Shown here piece after piece: positions 30,451 to 40,369 of a stretch of 64,000 nucleotides of DNA (position 1 is the stretch's first letter; each line of letters opens with the position of its first letter). A program made the translations under genes and the position numbers. A model generated the notes under the pieces. The model ran no database searches. It saw only the letters and a list, made by a program, of their open reading frames with translations, and had not been told where the DNA came from. Source of the stretch: Phaeodactylum tricornutum CCAP 1055/1 (Eukaryota > Bacillariophyta > Bacillariophyceae > Surirellales > Neidiaceae); NCBI RefSeq assembly GCF_000150955.2, contig NC_011687.1, positions 124,001 to 188,000 on the forward strand, read 5' to 3'.

Positions 30451-31218
30451 GGGACTGGTGAATGCGTGAGCAAGGATCGCCAGAGGCGTTGGTTGGGCTC
30501 GTGTCAACAGCCACACCGTTGCAACGATCGGATGCCGAATGGTGGTGGCTCGGGTCAGGAAGACCAACAACAGCAATATCAACAAGCTGAGCCCGGTATT
30601 TAGGGAAAGCTGTAGTAGATTGATCTGATCCGTCTTTTAGGCGGTGAAAAAGGGTAGCCGATTGTATTCTGTATGCGTCGTCATGGTCCCGTTCTATTCC
30701 CCAGAGACTGTTTGGGATGACGGCTGGTTGGTCCGAACAATATAAACCAAAAGAAGGCGGATCTGACGATGTTTCCCGTGACCCAAACTTTCCTCCCAGG
30801 ACTCACGAGCGTTCGCTTTCTCTGTCAGCAATGTTTACAATGATTTACCATTAGTCGATGGTAGTGATTGCAGTCGTTCTCCACAAAACCGAAAGGCAAG
30901 GTTCGATCCACGACGAACAATAGAAAGAAAGGGCTCGCTCTACCGTCAAGGTCCGTCTGCAGCTAATACGACAACAGCAGTCACTGTCGATTTCACTGAC
31001 TTTCTAGTGTAAAGTGACTTGTTTCTCTGTAGTGAAATTGGGCGAAGCGATAAAGAAAAATGAATATGGTTCCTTCTCGGAAATATTAGTTGTTATGCAT
31101 TTATGATTATGTATGACCGTGAATGACGAACATCAGTTCCAATTCGCTGGTTGGATTGTTCGTGAGATTGTTTCTTCGCGGACGCGGGTCGATGGCGTAC
31201 CGTGTCGTTGCACCGTTC
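30451..31218. promoter_or_regulatory. Intergenic region upstream of the SfsA gene
   Basis: 768 bp between two minus-strand genes. The first 190 bp include the open but ATG-less extension of the SfsA frame. GTCACTGTCGATTTCACTGAC near 30980 resembles the recurrent intergenic word. Otherwise nothing is recognised. Confidence 0.35.
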
Positions 31219-34200
31219 TTAGGAGACACGCGTCATCTTGAAATCATCAACGACTAGATCCGTGTCGAACGGAAAATCAACGAGCGACAAACGGAAATTG
31301 CGGACTTTGCCATTCCAATTCGGACCATCTGCCGGGACCGTCCAGTAACCGGTGTAGGAATTCATGCCGTTGGTGTCCCAGCTCTCCGCATCCGTATATC
31401 CATCGATGCGCTCCTGTCGAAGCGTCCACGTTCCGTCGCGGAGAACGAGACGTACGCGCGGGCACCGTTCTTTCGCATTGTTGGAACCAACGACACAAGA
31501 ACTGCCTTCCCCCGTTGAGACATCGACAAGTTGAAGTTTGGCCGTTATTTTCCATGTTGTGCCCTGCTCCAGACAGTTAAGGTCAATGCCACCCTTGTAC
31601 TCCGGTCCCTGCCAGTATCGTTTGCGGTTTCCGGAATTATAATACATGGCCGTGGACGAAGTAAAGCCTTCCACATCCGACACACTAGCGCCATTGTGGG
31701 TGGACCAGTATCCCTTGGATCCGAGTTCAAAATCGGAATTTGCAATCACTTCGGAGCAAGAGTCCAGGTCCCCTACAGAAGGACTCATGACTGGACTCTC
31801 TGTTGGAAGGCCGGTTGCAAGTTTGGTTGGACTGGGGGTGGGCCTGTCGGTCGGAACCTTGGTAGGACGAGAAGTTGGACTATGGGTGGAAGTTTGCGTC
31901 GGACCGTGTGTCGGAGTACCGGTCTTAGTTTCTGTTGGACTGCTGGTTGGGCTTCGGGTCGGAGAGGGTAATGCTAGAGACGGACTCGAAGTTGGTGATT
32001 TACCAGTATCCACATCCGAGCCAAGCACCACTTCCATTCCAAAATCGTCGACAATCAAATTCATTCCGAACGCAAAGTCCGTAATGGATAAACGGATGTT
32101 GGCAACATTTCCTTGCCAACCCGGGTCGTTGGAAGGAATGGTCCAATATCCTTCGAACGCGTTGAAACCGTCAGCATCCCAATTGTCCCCATTGTTGAAA
32201 CCTCTAACGTACACAGTATGCAGAGTCCAAGATTTATCGCGTAGCACGAGTGTCACCCGAGGGCACATTTCGCCTTCCGCCGTAGAACCGGTATTGCAGG
32301 ATGCTCCCTTTCCAGTTTCTTTGTCGACAAGCTTCATGCGAGCAGAAAACTTCCATGTTGTACCCTGAGTCAGACACTGGAAATCTAATCCGTCTCGCCA
32401 TTTATGTGCTGGTCCTGTCCAGTATCGGTTACGATTGCCAGAGTCGTAGTACATGGCTGTTGGAGAGTTGTAGCCAGCTACATTGGACAAACTACCTTCG
32501 CCGGCTGCATCCCAATACCCGTCGTATCCGCGCTCAAAATCCGAGTTCGCAATCAGATTACCGCAGGCCTCGAGGGATGTTGTCGGGCTGGATGTTGGAG
32601 GAAAGGTTGTTCCTCGAGCCTTCTCGAGAAGAACGATGTCTTCATCATTGGGTGCCGTTGGACAAAGCTTCTCCTGGAACTCAATGTCGACGTTGGTTGG
32701 GTACACAGGCACTCCCTTATTCAGAAAGACTGCGTCGTACTGTCGCCCCGACGGGACATGCACGGCAAATCGGCGGGGCCATCGGTGACTACTGTGGACA
32801 TGACCGGAGAGCTCAATACAGTCGGAAGTGTTGCCACGATCGCACACCTTGAGAGTGTAATCTTGGCTTTGGCTCTCTGGGACATAGTAGTGCACTGTGC
32901 GGATGCAAGTGTCACTGCAGTAGGTGTAGCAACGATCTTTGTTCTCCGTGCAAACACTTGGTTCCACAAAGTGCATCATCTCGGGCGAGTTGACCATCAG
33001 AGTGGACGGAGTATTGTCGGTGCCGTCAAGAAGAGTACCCGTCGAATCGGTCACGTACACATCATCTGCCCCAGCTGACTTTCCGCTGCAAAAATTGATC
33101 ACGTCCGTGTCGGCTACGGTCACACCGGTGTACCTGGAGAACATTTCGAAGGATTTGTAGCCGTCTAGTCGAGACGTCAGATCGATTGCGGTTGCATCAG
33201 AACACACGGATTTGGAAAACCCAGAAAATGCCACTTGATCCAGGATAACACCGTTCAGCTCGGAATCCATCTTTCGAACCCACGGGTTGGTTGACTGGAA
33301 ACCTATGCCTTGTGGACATCGCATATTGGCAAAGCGATTCCTTTTCACCACCTCCGCAAAGACATCCGAGTGACCAACAATTGTAGTGTCGGCAACGTGA
33401 ATTTCTTCGGCGCGATCGACCACAATTGCGAAAGCATTGTCGGAGAATGTGTTGCCTTTTAGAAATATATTTCGAGTCCGATGGATACGAAGTGCAATGT
33501 GCCGGTTACGGAAGAACTTGTTGTTCTCAAAATACTGCAGCGTCTTTGGAATGTATCCGTGCAAGTAATAGGTCAATCCTACCCCAAATACGCTGTGGAC
33601 GACATTGCCTTCAAACTTTCGAGTCGGGACCGTCATGGGGTCAAAGTCTTGGTGCTCATTGGCCAGGCTTCCGCGTACCTGAAGTTCGAACCAAAAACCA
33701 AAGACTTGCGATCCAGCTACAACATTGCCAACAAACGAGTTGTCCGCATTGGTGATCCAGAAGGTACTGGCAGACATGTCCGTTTCCACGCCGTTGGAGC
33801 CCATGTTGGGAATGATGACATCCGCCTTGACAGTCAGGATACCAATGTTTCGTACAAACTCGTTGCCCGTCTCGATGCCGTCTTCCAGCATGTAGCAGTG
33901 ACCTTTGGTGGAATAGGCAACATTCTCTTGGACGAGAAGGTTATCGGTACCGTGCACAACAACGCAGCGTTGGTTGGAATTACGGATAGTATTTTTGGCT
34001 ACCACCGAGCCCGACACGTCCCCGCACATGTGAAAATGGACAGGGTATCGTCCCAGGAGCCCTTCCTGTCCAAAGTTGACGATCTCCACTCCTTCAATGC
34101 GCTGGTTCACACTGGGAGTGTGCATGATCCAAAAGTGACCACCATCCGAACCGGAGGCGCCTTGAAAGACAATGTTGCGAGAAAGCAAGGCAACCTCGGT

Positions 34201-35122
34201 TGCAGAGTCTGGGCTATCGAGAAGCGTTACCGGGCGGTTGATGGCTTTGTCGAGGTTGAGACGAACCCTACCTGAGCCAACATCGGAGACGCTTGAGATG
34301 GTACGGACTTGATCGCCGAAGAAGCCTTGGTGCTCGGAAGTGATGACTATGGTTGCCCCGGCAACCCATTTGTCACGGACGGAGTTGGACACTACGATAG
34401 CGGAGCTACCGATAACGTCGTAGATGTGTAGCCACGTCGGTGTGTTGGCAGGAAGACCATTAACTACAAAACATTGAAAGAGGTGGTTTTTTGAGTGCCA
34501 GTCGTAAAGCAACCTCCGACAACTGTGCTGTCAAATGTCTGAGCGATCTGAACTTACGATTAACTTTCCCACCGGCAACTGTAATCGATCGAGCTCCTGT
34601 GTCACAGGACCCTCCACAATTGCCAGTATTGCTGTCGATCGGTTCAAAGGAGCTGATGCTGGAGCCTTGGAGAACAAACGTAACATCGGGGATTCCATCT
34701 ACTGCTTTAGAGCTTTTCATTTCTAGCTCTCCTTGGACCAGCACCAAGTTGGTGTTGACGGTGAGCCGGTAACCATCCGGAAACACCAGTTTACCTTGAA
34801 TGTCAATGCCGTCGTTCAGCGTTAGTAGTGGGCCCGGATGATCCATCGAAACGCAAGTACCGCACGGAACAACGAGCCTCGATGCATGAACAGAGTTAGT
34901 GCCAAATGTGTCGATGAAGGAAGAACATTTGGAATTATCAATGTTGGCGTTGCAGCTCAAAGGTACAAATCCTCGGGCGAGACGCCGAGAAGAGGACGGC
35001 ACAGCTTCTTCCGAATCGAAAGCTTGGCTCGACGCCGATGAATTGCCACGAATAAAATTACCCTTACATTCCACCGCATTTAAGAAGAGAAAGACTGAGC
35101 CGAGAAGAATTGGAGAGTACAT
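31219..35122 (-). CDS. Secreted G8 / parallel beta-helix protein (CEMIP/fibrocystin-L-like) with two C-terminal CBM-like modules
   Basis: Exons 35122-34558 and 34463-31219 are joined across a 94-nt GTAAGT...TGTAG intron and give 1,269 residues. A signal peptide (1-18) is followed by a G8 domain (about 83-187; VVPCGTCVSMDHPG). A right-handed beta-helix comes next, carrying the family's best conserved block: GRYPVHFHMCGDV (about 326-338), CVVVHGTDNLLVQENVAY, KGHCYMLEDGIETGN and NMGSNGVE. Two roughly 180-residue repeats end the protein, each starting near IANSDFE and ending LVVDDF/LIVDDF. They look like beta-sandwich carbohydrate-binding modules and are separated by a PT-rich linker of about 75 residues. 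CEMIP and TMEM2 in animals bind or degrade hyaluronan; fibrocystin-L is a surface receptor. The diatom version is probably an extracellular or wall protein acting on, or holding, polysaccharide. Confidence 0.88.
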
Positions 35123-35199
35123 GGTGAGTTTTTTCTCTCTCGACAGCGCTCCAAAAGGACAGGCAAATTAAAGGTTGTTGTTGCCTACTCTAGAGCAGA

Positions 35200-36100
35200 A
35201 GATTATGAGAAGATTCAAGAAAGGAAGTATGACTTTCACGCAGTCATGCAAGTGATGCAGGGCTTTTCAAATCAAGTCGGTAGGGCCTTTTGACATTGTA
35301 TTGGTCATTCTTCTGATTCTCATCCTTTTTTGTATTCTCGACAGGAACATTTCCGTATGAGCCCACCGGTATAAGGGTCATTTCGAACATTCTCCGAACA
35401 GAGCACGCGAAAACAATTGCCGAAATTTCAGTGGTTTGTCCCTTCGAAGATCAATTAACTCAGTATGCCTTTTTGAAATTATAGTGCTAGACGCTAAGTG
35501 GAAACGAGGCCTTTTCAAATCAATTTAATATAAGCATTTGATATTATGTTGGTTCAAGCCGGATTCTTTTTGCTTCGTAGAAGATTTAGTATCAAGCTAC
35601 ACGGTCATTCCCGACGATCCACCGAGATCGCTTTCCAAAACAACTGCGGAGAAGGTCGGCGGTGATTTCCAGTTTGTGTGGGTGGCTATGTTTGATTTGG
35701 AGAAGACGAAAGCAAAGCAATGCGAGTATGACTTTGAAACGGTCACAATTAATGAAATACAGTGGTAGGGCCTTTTGACACCTTTGTGTTAGTTATTCTT
35801 TCCTACGTTTCATTATTTATATTTTGCCAACGAGCGTTTCGGTATTTCTCAAGTGGGTCATTTATTTACATTGTAATTACGGAACATTCGAAGACCGTTG
35901 GCAATCCAGCGGGGAGCAGAAGAGGCGACGAGCCATTCGGGTAGAGTGTCGCAAGAAAGTTCCGGCATGACTTTTGCATAGGCACTATGGTGCAACATGG
36001 CGAAGGGCTATTCAAAGATTGTATGTGGAGTCTTCTGATTTGGTATTGGTCATTTTTCGTATTCCCACTCCATTCTTACTAGTCTACGGCTCCCTTCGTA
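35200..36100. repeat. Decayed tandem array, about four units of roughly 250 bp
   Basis: A block beginning like AGGGCTTTTCAAATCAAG recurs at 35259, 35507, 35745 and 36004. Each copy is preceded about 30-40 bp earlier by a TATGACTTT-like word. GGTAGGGCCTTTTGACA is identical at 35279-35295 and 35765-35781. The copy at 36004 aligns without gaps to the one at 35259 over about 50 bp. Between blocks the plus strand has short open stretches with related peptides (LRTEHAKTIAE and VITEHSKTVG), and GGTAGGG could be a splice donor. It looks like a fossil of tandemly duplicated exon-intron units. Confidence 0.6.
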
Positions 36101-36738
36101 CGGTCGGTTTGTTCCTTCTTCGCTCTGGAGAACCGTTCTCTGTCGAGACGGACCGGTCGGTCCTATTCGGGACGACTCGGAGTATTCCTTTGGGTTGTCC
36201 ATTGCAGAATTCTCCGGAGAAAGTAACACGAATATACCTGGATCTGCGTTGCGACTCCTCGGGGCCTTTTTTCCGTTCGGGTTTCTTCTGTGCTCGTCGT
36301 CGTCCTCTATCAGGCAACGGACCAAAATTGGAATGTCCTCTACGCTGGTGTAGACTGCATTTAGCAGATTAGAGAATAGGAATTTTTATTGGGGAAAGAT
36401 GAATGGAGTAACGGTATATAGGTAGTATAGCTTTGGACCCACAGGGACTACCAGTTCAGAGATACTTCCTGGGTAGGGCAACGGAATTCTCATCCACTTT
36501 GTATACATGGGAGATTTCTTGTTGTTTTGGGAGAAATTCTCATGAACGAAAACAAAAGGATATACCATTGGGGTTGCGCAACCAGCAACATGCATACTGA
36601 ATCGAACGTGTCCAATGTTGGACCGACTCTGAACTAGCACTTGGGGCCCTATCTCCTAGGTTTCTTTTCAGGGTTGTCGATCGTGTGCTAGATTGCGTCA
36701 CGCACAGGAACGAACTCGAACGCGACTGCGTGTAACGA
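36101..36738. other. Intergenic region upstream of an unknown gene
   Basis: A possible fifth, very weak copy of the 250-bp unit lies near 36,250. The rest shows no supported gene and should include the promoter of the next plus-strand gene. Confidence 0.3.
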
Positions 36739-38058
36739 ATGACTGTGAATCCCTCGTTGGGGACACTGGACGCTCTCGCCTTTGTAAGGGGCCCCCACGC
36801 CGTACTATTTTCTCTCGACCGTACCTTCCTTGTGATTGTTCTCCCTCCTTCCCTCTCTGCAGCGAGGCACTTCAGTCGGCGACTATCGTACCACCGGTCT
36901 CTCGACGATTCGTATGGCCCGCTGGACGCAATGGACGTCCCGCTGGACGCAGGCCCTGCGACGGACGGGGTCCGAATCTTGGCAACTCGCACGGTCGTGG
37001 TACCGCCAATCCCCCCGCGACACTTTCGTTCCATCCTGTTGGAATCCGCACAATCGCCATGCGCAACGCAAGATCCGAATCGAACGGCGATGCACTTGCT
37101 ATATGCCGACAAGGAAATGGCGCTGGTACAGTACTACGGCTTGCCGGGGTACGTCCGGGAAAAATGGAACGCACGGAACCCCACCGTATCACTCACTGCC
37201 ACGCCCATGGCGTCGTCGTCGTCCTCTTCATCCAAGACCACCAGCGATTCACCAGTCCCCCCAACTCCAAATGCTTTGTCATCCTCACCGACAAAAGCCA
37301 AAATTGCCTTTGTCATCACGGCGAGCCGGAAGGAAGAATTAATTACCCGCTTGGGATACACGCCCGATGCCGTCAAGAAATTGACACCGTTGCAAGCCAG
37401 TTTGATACTCCAACACGACGTGACCCCCGCGACACAAGCTACCCAGTTGCCACCATTGGAACGCGCATACGAGGATGAAACGGCGGCGCGGGCTGCGGCG
37501 GAACGAGCCCGTGTTCCCGATGCCCCCGCCGCTCCGTCCGACGCCGATACCCAGCCATCCGTTTCGCCCACACAACCATCGAGCGAGTTGGAGCCGTCGT
37601 CACAGGCAACCGCGTTGATGTCCGTTGACGACCATTCTACCCCAAAGTACGACGAAACCCAAGGCAGCTTGGTGACGAATCCAGCAAATGTTGCAATCCA
37701 AAAAGCCGCTCCGTCCTCGGTACCGACCGCATTCACCTTTCTCAGCCAAAACGAACTCTACAATCCTCCCGTCCATTCCGGAGGTAGTCTATTGGACAAG
37801 CGCGACCAATCAACCTCATCGGTAACCGCCAGCAAAACGTGGTACCAGGTAGTGGCCGTGTACGAGAACGACCCAGGCAGTAGCGACCGCCAACACGACG
37901 ACACGGCGTCATCCAGCGAAGAACCCGTTGGTCTCTACCAATCCTTCGAGGAAGCCAAACTCGGCAAAGCCACCTTCGAACTCTTTTCGTCCCGCCGCAT
38001 GGCGGAACGCCGTTCCAACTACACGACGCGATACGAAATTCGGACCGTGGTCAAATAG
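36739..38058 (+). CDS. Unknown protein with disordered Ser/Pro/Ala-rich middle
   Basis: 439 residues from the first ATG. That ATG overlaps a TGACTGTGAA word that is otherwise intergenic here, and a polypyrimidine-AG lies at about 36,860, so the real start may be ATG 36931 (375 residues, MDVPLDAGPATDG). Two parts look folded: about 165-215 (AKIAFVITASRKEELITRLGY, then KKLTPLQASLILQHDV) and the last 90 residues (SKTWYQVVAVYEND...LYQSFEEAKLGKATFELF...YEIRTVV). The region between is Ala/Pro/Ser/Thr-rich and probably disordered. I do not recognise the family. It is convergent with the TLDc gene, 98 bp apart. Confidence 0.65.
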   Translation: MTVNPSLGTLDALAFVRGPHAVLFSLDRTFLVIVLPPSLSAARHFSRRLSYHRSLDDSYGPLDAMDVPLDAGPATDGVRILATRTVVVPPIPPRHFRSILLESAQSPCATQDPNRTAMHLLYADKEMALVQYYGLPGYVREKWNARNPTVSLTATPMASSSSSSSKTTSDSPVPPTPNALSSSPTKAKIAFVITASRKEELITRLGYTPDAVKKLTPLQASLILQHDVTPATQATQLPPLERAYEDETAARAAAERARVPDAPAAPSDADTQPSVSPTQPSSELEPSSQATALMSVDDHSTPKYDETQGSLVTNPANVAIQKAAPSSVPTAFTFLSQNELYNPPVHSGGSLLDKRDQSTSSVTASKTWYQVVAVYENDPGSSDRQHDDTASSSEEPVGLYQSFEEAKLGKATFELFSSRRMAERRSNYTTRYEIRTVVK

Positions 38059-38156
38059 AATCGGAAAAGCCAACTGTAGCAGACATGCGTTCGCTACCGC
38101 AACTATAACTACTTGTACATTCCCGACCCTTGCACTCCGAAGCAACATCTTCTAAT

Positions 38157-39917
38157 TTACTTTTCGTACTCGTACTGTTTGGTCGCTCGTTCTTCGCAAT
38201 CCACATCGGCCCGACCCCGCATTTGCTGTCGATGTTGAAAGGCTTTGGAATCCATCAAGCCGGATCGGAAGTCGTCCAAGAATTGCGCCTTGTCCACCTT
38301 GCGCGCTCGCCGGATCCCTTCTTCCCGGAGAGCCCGCGCCTTTTGCCGTTGGCCCAACGCCGCGTCGACCACGTCGTCCCCTCCGACGCCCCAGACTTCC
38401 ACCGCGTCTAGTTCGAAATTTGTCTGCGGCGCTCCGGAACTGGTCCGGGGTAGGAGCGATCCGTTGGCAAACGTGCAGTCCTGTGCTCCGGCACGACACG
38501 CATCGAAGGATTCCGACAGAAATAATCGCGGTTCGTCGACGGTACCGCCAAAACCGATCCCGTGTGCTTGTTGGTCGTACCCACGTGAGCGAGCGAAGGA
38601 GTTGCAGTACATAAAGTTACGACCCGTGCCCGTGGGGCGGTAGACGGCCGTCACGGGGGCCGCGGAAAACAAAAAACAGTCCGTGTTGCCGTAAAAGTCG
38701 CGGGATTCCTTCCAGGCCGAAGCGGTGAAGGCACCGAGGATGGCGCCACCCGTGGTCCGGATCAACAACAGCGTCGGTCCGGAATATCCCAAGAGCGCGT
38801 TTTGTAAACGATTGAAGGAGAGGCCGTCGCTGGCGGAAGTGTAGAGTCGGTAGTAAACACCAGTGAGGGACTTGGATAGACAGCCCAACGTAAAGAGCGT
38901 TGGACTGGAGGTGGATTCGAAAAAGACGGAATCGCAGGGAACGCGGGGGAAGGAAAATGCGGTCCGCGAAGGGGGATAGGCTTGATGAGGAAACAGAATT
39001 TGGTGCCAAAACGTCGGCAAAATGGAGGCGAATAAGGGAGCGACGGCGTCGATCCAGTCGTAAACATCTTCCAATTCCACGTGATCATCGGTATGGTCCT
39101 CGTGCGGGGACTCGATCGACATTCCCGGCCGAGCTTCTCGCATACGGGCTCGCTCCGTCAGAGACTGCGCCAACGCTCGCAAGGCAACCGCATCGCGTCC
39201 GGAAGAATCGGCCTCGGGGAGGAAACCGGCCATGTCGTCGGCGTCGTCATTGTCGTGCGCGGCCGCAGCCAAAAACGCCGTGGCCATGGCCAAGCGGTAG
39301 CCCGCCGTGACGAAATCGAAAGCCCGTATACGTGTCGGTACGGTAGTGAGAGTGGCGGGTGCGTGGGGATCAAGGGCGAGCGCGTCAAAGAGAACCTTGA
39401 CGGCGGGTCCGGAGCCTTTGCGGGACGACAAGGTCAACCCTTCAAAGGTTCGCTCGAGACGAGCTTTACGGGTATACTCGTCCGATGTAGTTGGTTCGGG
39501 GGAACCGTCCTTGGCCAGCGGCACGGCGTTCACTTGTTCCCCAAGAGATTTCGGATTTTGGGATTGTCCGGTACCACCGTACCAGAGCACGTCGCCCGGT
39601 ACCCAAAAGGCGGCTCGGTAGAGCCGGGTGCCCAGATCGGGCGTGAGGATTTTGGTTTCGCACACCCGGAGCAACAACGCCGTGTCCGTTGCCACGGTCG
39701 CCTCCGCTGCGTCACGACCCGGACGGCGAATCGCTCGTGCCCAGTCCGACCAAAAGGACACCCGGTGAACTGCCGACCCGGGATACGCCATTGCTCCGTA
39801 CGCGGCGTAGAGGGCTTGGAGTTCGGTATCGCCAAAGGGAAAGCGCCGACCGAGATCTTCGATATCCCGGTCAGCGAGTGACGCCGGAGACCGACTGCTC
39901 GAATCGCTATTGCCCAT
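38157..39917 (-). CDS. TLDc domain protein with N-myristoylation motif (MEAK7-like)
   Basis: 586 residues from MGNSDSSS, a consensus N-myristoylation site (Gly2, Ser6); animal MEAK7/TLDC1 also starts MGNS. The frame is open upstream, but that part is AT-rich leader-like sequence. The TLDc domain occupies the last half (about 315-520): SLTGVYYRLYTSASDGLSFN, TLLLIRTTGGAILGAFTAS, DFYGNTDCFLF, GIGFGGT...RLFLSESFD, CTFANGSLL and FELDAVEVWGVGG. The C-terminus is a basic helix (QRQKARALREEGIRRARKV). TLDc proteins bind V-ATPase or protect against oxidative stress; MEAK7 sits on lysosomes and signals with mTOR. By analogy this one should act at a membrane of the endolysosomal system. The N-terminal half is alpha-helical with no second recognised domain. 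Confidence 0.88.
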   Translation of the reverse strand: MGNSDSSSRSPASLADRDIEDLGRRFPFGDTELQALYAAYGAMAYPGSAVHRVSFWSDWARAIRRPGRDAAEATVATDTALLLRVCETKILTPDLGTRLYRAAFWVPGDVLWYGGTGQSQNPKSLGEQVNAVPLAKDGSPEPTTSDEYTRKARLERTFEGLTLSSRKGSGPAVKVLFDALALDPHAPATLTTVPTRIRAFDFVTAGYRLAMATAFLAAAAHDNDDADDMAGFLPEADSSGRDAVALRALAQSLTERARMREARPGMSIESPHEDHTDDHVELEDVYDWIDAVAPLFASILPTFWHQILFPHQAYPPSRTAFSFPRVPCDSVFFESTSSPTLFTLGCLSKSLTGVYYRLYTSASDGLSFNRLQNALLGYSGPTLLLIRTTGGAILGAFTASAWKESRDFYGNTDCFLFSAAPVTAVYRPTGTGRNFMYCNSFARSRGYDQQAHGIGFGGTVDEPRLFLSESFDACRAGAQDCTFANGSLLPRTSSGAPQTNFELDAVEVWGVGGDDVVDAALGQRQKARALREEGIRRARKVDKAQFLDDFRSGLMDSKAFQHRQQMRGRADVDCEERATKQYEYEK

Positions 39918-40369
39918 GTTGATGAGATATTGTATGTATATATTTATATATATACACACGGAAAGGCTAGGCAGCAGAGCCCGATGGGACCGTTGTTCCA
40001 GTAGGCACGAGTCGTGCCGACGTCTTCGCTGGCTTTTTCCGCACGGAGGAATGCGTTGTGGGACGACAACTTTGGTGTGTTGCGGAGCGACAATGGCTTT
40101 GACTAGACGAACGTGGGGACGCCCTCGAATCCGAGCGGTTGCGCCGTTACCTGTGTCCGAAAATGGCGGTGACCATGGTGAGGATTTGGAACTCGAAGAA
40201 GATGGCCAGTCCCGTATACACGGGAATGTAGACGGATCCGACTCTGTTCGGCGTCGTACGCGACCACCAATTCGAATGTCGATGGCCCCCGTTTGGTTCG
40301 TCTCACGCACATCACACTACTTATCAATATCTATCTATCGGTATCTACACAACACGAGTGTACATTTAG
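39918..40369. promoter_or_regulatory. Divergent intergenic region, TLDc / pseudouridine synthase
   Basis: 452 bp between divergent genes. The first 45 bp next to the TLDc start are an AT-rich TATATATTTATATATATA tract. Open frames run through the region on both strands but match nothing. Confidence 0.4.

Noticed and set aside
33481-34275. 264-codon plus-strand open frame opposite the CEMIP-like gene
   Set aside because: It mirrors a strongly conserved coding region in the other strand and its translation matches no family; it is a by-product of codon bias.
39081-39881. 266-codon plus-strand frame opposite the TLDc gene
   Set aside because: Antisense shadow of a gene with clear family motifs.
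39918-40310. Longer start for the TLDc protein
   Set aside because: The extension is encoded partly by a TATA-rich tract, and the internal ATG gives a classical MGNS myristoylation start.
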